Shown here: positions 58,645 through 64,000 of the stretch, one piece after another
Layout of the letters: every line of letters begins with the position of its first letter
How positions within the stretch are numbered: the stretch's first letter is position 1
Notes under the pieces: generated by a model
Database searches by the model: none
Told to the model about the DNA's origin: nothing
Seen by the model: only the letters and a program-made list of their open reading frames with translations
Source: Roseomonas sp. E05
GTDB taxonomy: Bacteria > Pseudomonadota > Alphaproteobacteria > Acetobacterales > Acetobacteraceae
Assembly (NCBI RefSeq): GCF_030063475.1
Contig: NZ_JASIRT010000007.1
Location: forward strand, 1 to 64,000
Length of the DNA stretch: 64,000 bases
Reading direction: 5' to 3'
Translations under genes and position numbers: made by a program

Positions 58645-58698
58645 GTTTTCGGCGGAACGGTTGCATTACGTTACGGCGGTTCCAGGGAGGCCAATGCC

Positions 58699-59481
58699 AT
58701 GCAAAGCCATGCCACGTCCGTCTTTCGCGCAGTCCCAGTGCCGCGCCAGGTGGCACATGACCGGCCCTGGGCCTGGCTCGCCGCCGGCTGGAACGACCTC
58801 TGGGCCTCGCCGGGGATCAGCCTGTCCTACGGCGCGGCGCTGACCCTGGCAGGCTGGATGGTGGCCCTGCTGGTGCAGCGGCTGCACACCCTCTGGTTGG
58901 TGCTGCCGCTCACCGCCGGCTTCTTCCTGGTAGCACCGCTGCTCGCCGCCGGGCTCTATGAGATCTCCCGCCGGCGGGAGGCGGAACTGGAGACCGGCTG
59001 GCGCGAGGCGATGGCGGGCTTCCGCCGGCATGGCGGACAGCTCGCCCTCATGGGCGTCGCGCTGCTGCTGCTGCACCTGTTCTGGGTACGGCTGGCGGGG
59101 CTGATCTTCGCCCTCTGCTTCGGCCCGGGCTTCGCGCCGCCACTCGAATCGCTGCCACTTGCCATGCTGCGGGCCGAGAAGCTGCTGCCCTTCCTGCTGG
59201 TCGGCACCGGCAGCGGCTTCCTGCTGGCCGCGCTGACCTTCGGCATCACGGCGCTGTCCATCCCGATGCTGGTGGAGCGCGACATCTCGGCCCCGGAGGC
59301 GATCATCGCCTCCTGGCAGGGAGTGATGCTGAACTGGCGGGCGATGGCGCTCTGGGCCGGGCTGATCGTGCTGTTCATCGGGCTGGCGCTGGTGCCGCTG
59401 TTCCTCGGCCTTGCCGTCGCCCTGCCGCTGATCGGGCATGCCACCTGGCACGCCTACCGGGACGTCTATCCACCGGGATAG
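58699..59481 (+). CDS. DUF2189 family membrane protein
   Basis: 260 residues, about six spans. The N-terminal DRPWAWLAAGWNDLWASPGISLSYG, the SIPMLVERDISAPEAIIASW segment and the C-terminal HATWHAYRDVYP are the DUF2189 pattern. It is found beside cytochrome oxidase loci in many proteobacteria, with unknown function. ATG 58699 follows GGGAGG. It is divergent from ccoN and shares its regulatory region with the FNR/FixK box, so it may respond to oxygen too. Confidence 0.85.
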   Translation: MQSHATSVFRAVPVPRQVAHDRPWAWLAAGWNDLWASPGISLSYGAALTLAGWMVALLVQRLHTLWLVLPLTAGFFLVAPLLAAGLYEISRRREAELETGWREAMAGFRRHGGQLALMGVALLLLHLFWVRLAGLIFALCFGPGFAPPLESLPLAMLRAEKLLPFLLVGTGSGFLLAALTFGITALSIPMLVERDISAPEAIIASWQGVMLNWRAMALWAGLIVLFIGLALVPLFLGLAVALPLIGHATWHAYRDVYPPG

Positions 59482-59553
59482 GGCGCCCCTCCTTCCCGCG
59501 GTGGACGGGGGCGCCACGGCTGATAGAGTGGCCTTCCGGGGCAGCGAGCGGCC

Positions 59554-60258
59554 ATGGCCGCCGCCCCTGCAGGCTCCACCTCGCGCTGGGACGCTTCCGC
59601 CATGCACGCTTCCGAGGACGGCCCGCACCCGCACGGCCATGACCATGGGCACGACCACGAGCACAGCGCGCTCTCCGGGAATGCGCTGCGCGTCCGTGCG
59701 CTGGAGTCGATCCTGGTCGAGAAGGGCTATGTCGCGCCGGACGCGCTCGACGCCATCATCGAGACCTACGAGACGCGCATCGGCCCACGCAACGGCGCGC
59801 GGGTGGTGGCCAGGGCCTGGGCCGATCCCGCCTTCCGCGAGTGGCTGCGGCGGGACGCCACGGCGGCCATCGCCTCGCTCGGCTATGGCGGGCGGCAGGG
59901 CGAGCACATGGTGGCGGTGGAGAACACGCCGGAGGAGCACAACCTCGTCGTCTGCACCCTCTGCTCCTGCTATCCCTGGCCGGTGCTCGGCCTGCCGCCG
60001 GCCTGGTACAAGAGCGCGGCCTACCGCTCCCGCGCGGTGATCGACCCGCGCGGCGTGCTGGCCGATTTCGGCGTGACCCTGCCCGAGGCGAGGCGCATCC
60101 GCGTCTGGGATTCCACGGCCGAGATCCGTTACCTCGTGCTGCCCATGCGCCCGGCCGGCACCGAGGGCTGGAGCGAGGAGGCCCTGGCGGAGTTGGTGAC
60201 GCGCGACTCCATGATCGGCACCGGACTGGCGCGCGACCCTGCGGGGGCGCCGGCATGA
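59554..60258 (+). CDS. nitrile hydratase alpha subunit, cobalt type
   Basis: 234 residues. The metal-binding CTLCSC (Cys134, Cys137, Cys139) has Thr after the first Cys, the cobalt form; iron enzymes have Ser. Two of these Cys become sulfinic and sulfenic acids in the active enzyme. Residues 24-37 form a His-rich stretch ([14 protein letters not shown]) that is unusual and could bind metal. With the beta subunit it hydrates nitriles to amides. ATG 59554, or 59602 which would keep the His stretch. Confidence 0.93.
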   Translation: MAAAPAGSTSRWDASAMHASEDGPHPHGHDHGHDHEHSALSGNALRVRALESILVEKGYVAPDALDAIIETYETRIGPRNGARVVARAWADPAFREWLRRDATAAIASLGYGGRQGEHMVAVENTPEEHNLVVCTLCSCYPWPVLGLPPAWYKSAAYRSRAVIDPRGVLADFGVTLPEARRIRVWDSTAEIRYLVLPMRPAGTEGWSEEALAELVTRDSMIGTGLARDPAGAPA

Positions 60259-60914
60259 ACGGTGCGCAGGACCTTGGCGGCATGATGGGCTTCGGCCCGG
60301 TGGTGCCGGAGCCGGAGACGCTGCGCTTCCACGCGGACTGGGAGAAGCGGGCGCTCGCCGTTACCCTGGCGGCCGGGGCGATGGGCGTCTGGAACATCGA
60401 CACCATGCGGCACACACGCGAGTCGCTGCCGCCCGCCGAATATCTCTCCGCCTCCTATTACGAGATCTGGGCCAAGGCGCTGGCCAACCAGCTCCTGGCG
60501 GACGGGCTGGTGAGCCGCGAGGAACTGCGCGAGGGCCACGCGCAGGAACCGCCCCGCCCGGTGCCGCGGGTGCTGCAGGCCGCCGATGTGGCGAAGACGC
60601 TGGCCGCCGGCACACAGTACGAGCGGGCCGCCGAGGCGCCCGCCGCCTTCGCCCGGGGTGCGACGGTGCGGACCAAGGTCTTTCATCCGACGCACCACAC
60701 CCGCCTGCCCCGCTATGCCCGCGGCAAGCGGGGCGTGGTGGAGGCGGTGCGCGGCGTCTTTGTCTTTCCCGACACCAATGCGCATCGGCAGGGCGAGCAT
60801 CCGCAATGGCTCTACACGGTGCGCTTCACCGGGCCGGAGCTGTGGGGCGAGGGTGCCGACCCCGGCCTGACCGTCTCGATCGACGCCTGGGAGAGCTATC
60901 TTGAAGCCGCTTGA
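60255..60914 (+). CDS. nitrile hydratase beta subunit
   Basis: 219 residues. The N-terminal [21 protein letters not shown] and the C-terminal region with GDxVR-like [18 protein letters not shown] and [16 protein letters not shown] are the family pattern. It forms the alpha/beta dimer interface and substrate channel. Its ATG overlaps the alpha stop by four bases. Confidence 0.94.
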   Translation: MNGAQDLGGMMGFGPVVPEPETLRFHADWEKRALAVTLAAGAMGVWNIDTMRHTRESLPPAEYLSASYYEIWAKALANQLLADGLVSREELREGHAQEPPRPVPRVLQAADVAKTLAAGTQYERAAEAPAAFARGATVRTKVFHPTHHTRLPRYARGKRGVVEAVRGVFVFPDTNAHRQGEHPQWLYTVRFTGPELWGEGADPGLTVSIDAWESYLEAA

Positions 60915-61293
60915 CGCGCTGGCGGCGGCGCTGGAGCCGGTCGCCCCCCTGCCCCGCAGCGAGGCCGAGCCGGCGTTCCGCGAGCCCTGGGAGGCTTCGG
61001 TCTTCGCCATGACGGTCGCGCTGCACCAGCGCGGCCTGTTCACCTGGAGCGAGTGGGCCGAGTGCCTGGGAGGCGCGATCCGCGCCGCACAGGCTGCGGG
61101 CGACCCGGACCTGGGCGACACCTACTACCAGCACTGGCTCGCGGCGCTGGAGACGATGGTGGCGCGGAAGGGCGTGACCGGCGCGGAGTTGCTGGCGCAG
61201 CGCAAGGCGGCCTGGGACCGTGCGGCGCATGCCACGCCGCATGGCCAGCCCATCCTGCTGGAGAACGACCCGCTCTTCGCCGGCGGCACCTGA
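60901..61293 (+). CDS. nitrile hydratase accessory/activator protein (TTG start)
   Basis: 130 residues. FREPWEASVFAMTVALHQRGLFTWSEWAECL is the mark of the P14K/NHase-activator family, which inserts cobalt into the alpha subunit by self-subunit swapping. The only start that keeps the motif is TTG at 60901, preceded by GGGAG with seven-base spacing and overlapping the beta gene by 14 bases. A low-efficiency start fits an activator needed in small amount. No amidase follows. Confidence 0.9.
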   Translation: MKPLDALAAALEPVAPLPRSEAEPAFREPWEASVFAMTVALHQRGLFTWSEWAECLGGAIRAAQAAGDPDLGDTYYQHWLAALETMVARKGVTGAELLAQRKAAWDRAAHATPHGQPILLENDPLFAGGT

Positions 61294-61316
61294 ACGCGAA
61301 GAAAGAAGATGGGGGC

Positions 61317-61344
61317 CCGGGGGAATTCCTTCCCCCGGCCTTTT
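61317..61344 (+). terminator. intrinsic terminator, GGGGGAATTC-type
   Basis: Nine-bp stem CCGGGGGAA (61317-61325) / TTCCCCCGG (61330-61338), loop TTCC, then CCTTTT. It terminates the nitrile hydratase operon and overlaps the end of the convergent acetyltransferase gene by one base. Confidence 0.8.
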
Positions 61345-61850
61345 CACCTTTCCCCTGCGCGCAGGATCTTCTGCATGAACAACAGGTCCAGCCAGCGGTC
61401 GAACTTGCGCCCGACCTGCCGCAGCACGCCCGCCTCGGTGAAGCCGGCCGCCTGGTGCAGCCGGACGGAGGCGGCGTTGCCTGCCTCGATGCCCGCCACC
61501 ATGACGTGCAGCCCGGCGGCCTCGGCCCGCGCCACCAGGGCGGCCAGCAGGGCGCGGCCCAGCCCGCGCCCTTGCGCGGCGGGATCGACATAGACCGAAT
61601 GCTCCACCGTCAGGGCGTAGCCGGCAAAGGGGCGGAAGTCGCCATAGGAGGCGAAGCCCCGCACCGCGCCGTCCGCCACCGCCACCAGCACCGGCAGCCC
61701 CCGCCCCTGCCGCTCCTGCATCCAGGCGCGGCGGGTCTCCAGCGTCATCTCCTGCGTGTGCCAGACCGCGGTGGTGTTGCGGATGGCCTCGTTGAAGATG
61801 GCCAGGATGGCCGGCAGGTCGGCCTCGGTGGCGTCGCGGATCTCGGGCAT
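61344..61850 (-). CDS. GNAT acetyltransferase, phosphinothricin/methionine-sulfoximine type
   Basis: 168 residues. IRDATEADLPAILAIFNEAI, then VEHSVYVDPAAQGRGLGRALL (acetyl-CoA site) and FTEAGVLRQVGRKFDRWLDLLFMQK place it in the Pat/Bar/MddA subfamily. It is a paralog of 35600-36166, sharing the FGDFR-type and EHSVYV segments. ATG 61850 gives MPEIRDATEAD. It is divergent from the M20 amidohydrolase at 61984. Confidence 0.88.
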   Translation of the reverse strand: MPEIRDATEADLPAILAIFNEAIRNTTAVWHTQEMTLETRRAWMQERQGRGLPVLVAVADGAVRGFASYGDFRPFAGYALTVEHSVYVDPAAQGRGLGRALLAALVARAEAAGLHVMVAGIEAGNAASVRLHQAAGFTEAGVLRQVGRKFDRWLDLLFMQKILRAGER

Positions 61851-61983
61851 GGCATCGCTCCGTGCAAGCGGCGCGGTATATCCACCATGATGGACGTCTG
61901 TCCAACATCGCGTCGCGCCGGGTTGACCATGGACCGCCGCCGGCTCAGTTTGCCGGCCTTCTCCACCCCGAGGACCGCCCACC

Positions 61984-63189
61984 GTGCGACAGGATATCCT
62001 GGACGACATCAAGACCTTCGAGCCCGAACTCGTCGAGATCCGGCGGGACATCCACCGCCACCCCGAGACCCGCTTCGAGGAGGTCCGGACTGCCGCGCTG
62101 GTGGCTGGGAAGCTGCGCGCCTGGGGTCTGGAGGTGGAGACCGGCATCGGCAAGACCGGCGTCGTCGGCACGCTGAAGGGCAAGCGGCCGGGCCAGCGCG
62201 CCATCGGCCTGCGGGCCGACATGGATGCGCTGTTCATTCAGGAGCAGACCGGCCTGCCCTACGCCTCCGAGGTGCCGGGCAAGATGCATGCCTGCGGCCA
62301 TGACGGCCACACCACGATGCTGCTTGGCGCCGCGAAGTACCTGGCGAAGAACCCGGATTTCGGCGGTACGGTGCACTTCATCTTCCAGCCCGCCGAGGAG
62401 GCCGGCACCGGCGCGGCGGCGATGATCACCGATGGCCTGTTCGACCGCTTCCCCGTGGACTCGGTCTACGGCATGCACAACACGCCGGGCCTGGCGGTGG
62501 GCGAGTTCGCCACCCGCCCCGGCCCGATCCTGGCCGGCGCCGACTTCTGGACCGTCACCTTCAACGGCAATGGCGGGCATGGCGGCGGCGCGCCGCACCT
62601 GGCCGCGGACCTGACGGTGGTGCTCGGCCACTTCCTGCTCGCCGTGCAGACCATCCTGCCGCGCAACCTGAGGCCCACCGAGAGCGCGGCGCTTTCCGTC
62701 GGCCATGTCGAGGGCGGCACCTTCGGCTCGCCCAACGTGATGCCGGCCAAGGTCGTGGTGCGTGGCACCGCCCGCTACTTCCGCCCGGAGGCGCAGGCGG
62801 TGATCAAGCGCCGCCTGCAGGAGCTGGCCGAGACCCTGGCCAGCGCGCATGGCGCCACCGCCGAGTTCGCCTATGACGCGCTCTGCCCGCCCACCGTCAA
62901 CGCGCCCGAGAAGGTGCCGGTGGCGGTCGCCGCCGCCGGCGCGCTGGTCGGCGAGGCGAAGGTCGGCGAGTTCCCGATGAGCACGGGCGGCGAGGATTTC
63001 GCCTTCATGCTGCAGAAGAAGCCGGGCGTGTTCATGCGCATCGGCAACGGGGTGAACCCGGACGGCTCCTTCCACAACGTCCACACGCCCCTCTACGATT
63101 TCAACGACGAGGCCCTGGCCCTCGGCGCCGCCTACTGGGCGAGCCTGGTGCAGGAGGAGCTGGGCTGGTCCCAGGAGGAGCGCGCATGA
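61984..63189 (+). CDS. M20 amidohydrolase (hippurate hydrolase/N-acyl-amino-acid type)
   Basis: 401 residues, M20D family. Metal ligands are in HACGHDGHTTMLLGAAK, QPAEEAGTGA and YGMHNTPG, with the last His-type motif in MSTGGEDFAFML. The lid domain begins at WTVTFNGNGGHGGGAPH. It removes acyl groups from amino acids (hippurate, N-acetyl). The start is GTG at 61984; no in-frame ATG lies near the conserved N-terminus IRRDIHRHPETRFEE. Its stop overlaps the next ATG by four bases, so it is coupled to a peptide/ligand-binding protein. Confidence 0.92.
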   Translation: MRQDILDDIKTFEPELVEIRRDIHRHPETRFEEVRTAALVAGKLRAWGLEVETGIGKTGVVGTLKGKRPGQRAIGLRADMDALFIQEQTGLPYASEVPGKMHACGHDGHTTMLLGAAKYLAKNPDFGGTVHFIFQPAEEAGTGAAAMITDGLFDRFPVDSVYGMHNTPGLAVGEFATRPGPILAGADFWTVTFNGNGGHGGGAPHLAADLTVVLGHFLLAVQTILPRNLRPTESAALSVGHVEGGTFGSPNVMPAKVVVRGTARYFRPEAQAVIKRRLQELAETLASAHGATAEFAYDALCPPTVNAPEKVPVAVAAAGALVGEAKVGEFPMSTGGEDFAFMLQKKPGVFMRIGNGVNPDGSFHNVHTPLYDFNDEALALGAAYWASLVQEELGWSQEERA

Positions 63190-64000
63190 AGCGCATGACC
63201 CGCATGAAGGCCATCCTGATGGGGGCCGCCCTGCTGGCCCTCGCCCCGGGTGCGCGCCCGGCCCTGGCGCAGGCGCTCTCCATGGGCGTCAGTGCGCCGC
63301 CGGCCAGCATCGACCCGCACTACTACACGCTGACGCCGAACATCATGCTCTCGGCGCACATGTTCGAGGCGCTGGTGGCCCGCGACGAGAACTCGCGCCT
63401 GCATCCCGGCCTCGCCGAATCCTGGAAGCGGCTGGACGACACCACCTGGGAGTTCAAGCTCCGCGACGGGGTCACCTTCCACAATGGCGAGAAGCTGACG
63501 GCCGAGGACGTCGCCTACACGCTGAAGCGCGTGCCGCAGGTGCAGAGCCCGAGTTCCTTCGCGGTCTATATCCGCGCGATCAGCGACGTCGAGGTGGTGG
63601 ACCCCCTCACCGTGCGCCTGAAGACGGCGAACCCCTACCCGCTGCTGCCCAACGACCTCGCGCAGATCTTCATCCTGCCGCATTCGCTGGGCGAGAACCC
63701 CGCCTCGGCCGAGTTCAACAGCGGCAAGGCCACCATCGGCACCGGCCCGTACCGCTTCGTCTCCTACAACCCGAACGACCGGGTGGAGATGGCGCGCAAC
63801 GACGCCTACTGGGGCGGCAAGCCGCAGTGGGAGAAGGTGGACTACCGCATCATCACCAATGCCCCCTCGCGCGTGGCCGCGCTGCTCTCGGGCGACGTGG
63901 CGATGATCGACAGCGTGCCGACCGCCGATCTCGCCAAGCTGCGGCGCGACGACAAGCTCAACATCGTCGAGGGCACCAGCCTGCGGCTGGTCTTCCTCGG
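63186..64000 (+). CDS. ABC transporter substrate-binding protein, family 5 (partial at window end)
   Basis: The first 271 residues of a DppA/OppA-like periplasmic binding protein. A signal peptide (basic MKRMTRMK, core, cleavage at RPALAQ) is followed by SIDPHYYTLTPNIMLSAHMFEAL, the family signature WEFKLRDGVTFHNGEKLTAEDVAYTLKR (in parts), and GTGPYRFVSYNPNDRVEM. It probably binds peptides or the acylated amino acids that the upstream amidohydrolase cleaves, since the two genes overlap by four bases. The C-terminal part lies outside the window. Confidence 0.93.
   Translation, partial: MKRMTRMKAILMGAALLALAPGARPALAQALSMGVSAPPASIDPHYYTLTPNIMLSAHMFEALVARDENSRLHPGLAESWKRLDDTTWEFKLRDGVTFHNGEKLTAEDVAYTLKRVPQVQSPSSFAVYIRAISDVEVVDPLTVRLKTANPYPLLPNDLAQIFILPHSLGENPASAEFNSGKATIGTGPYRFVSYNPNDRVEMARNDAYWGGKPQWEKVDYRIITNAPSRVAALLSGDVAMIDSVPTADLAKLRRDDKLNIVEGTSLRLVFL

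Overview
The window is very G+C-rich and gene-dense, and nearly all of it is ordinary chromosomal sequence. The gene content points to an alphaproteobacterium, most likely in the Acetobacteraceae (Roseomonas-like): an ATP12-type F1-ATPase chaperone, an IalB-family protein, ccoNOQP followed directly by ccoGHIS, an NsrR/Hmp pair, malate synthase G, and many GTG/TTG starts with 1-8 base stop/start overlaps. This placement is an inference from gene content; no 16S gene or tRNA was seen. I found no insertion sequence, prophage, CRISPR array or replication origin.

Layout. 0.2-4.4 kb: a DUF389 membrane protein, a UbiH-type flavin hydroxylase, and the ammonium pair glnK-amtB behind a near-consensus sigma-54 promoter. 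4.4-9.0 kb: LysR/aldo-keto reductase divergent pair, a phasin-like protein, DUF2244, endonuclease III and an IalB protein. 9.0-18.2 kb: rlmN, two MFS transporters, a pyrimidine permease, a hexapeptide acyltransferase, a universal stress protein and an orphan molybdenum hydroxylase large subunit. 18.3-29.1 kb: methyltransferase, hydroxyacid dehydrogenase, a duplicated-domain secreted protein, then a tightly overlapping minus-strand run (GT-C membrane protein, MaoC hydratase, two EamA transporters, metallo-hydrolase). Divergent from that run lie a methyltransferase-GT2 fusion and a small SMR-like protein; the GT2, the small protein and the GT-C protein together look like a lipid-linked sugar transfer system. 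29.2-31.6 kb: flavohemoglobin hmp and nsrR face away from each other across two NsrR-like palindromes, followed by DUF2243. 31.6-41.3 kb: gamma-glutamyltransferase, malate synthase G, acetyltransferase plus AbgB-like amidohydrolase, MgtC, ATP12, acylphosphatase, a glycosyltransferase-like protein and an AapJ-like binding protein. 41.6-44.6 kb: Bcr/CflA transporter, a deletion scar joining the 3' ends of a LysR gene and an epimerase gene, and an O-methyltransferase. 44.7-50.3 kb: guaA, DUF1028, a decayed ABM monooxygenase gene, infC (apparent CTG start) and thrS. 50.5-58.6 kb: a complete cbb3 oxidase locus ccoNOQPGHIS plus one extra 63-residue membrane protein, behind an FNR/FixK box. 58.7-64 kb: DUF2189, a cobalt-type nitrile hydratase operon, a second acetyltransferase beside a second M20 amidohydrolase, and the start of a family 5 solute-binding protein cut by the window end.

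Themes. Several loci fit life with fluctuating oxygen and nitrogen: high-affinity cbb3 respiration, NO detoxification under NsrR, ammonium uptake under sigma-54 control, and nitrile, peptide and amide scavenging. Coordinates of start codons were chosen by reading frame, Shine-Dalgarno spacing and remembered family N-termini. Family assignments come from motif recognition only, because no database search was possible.
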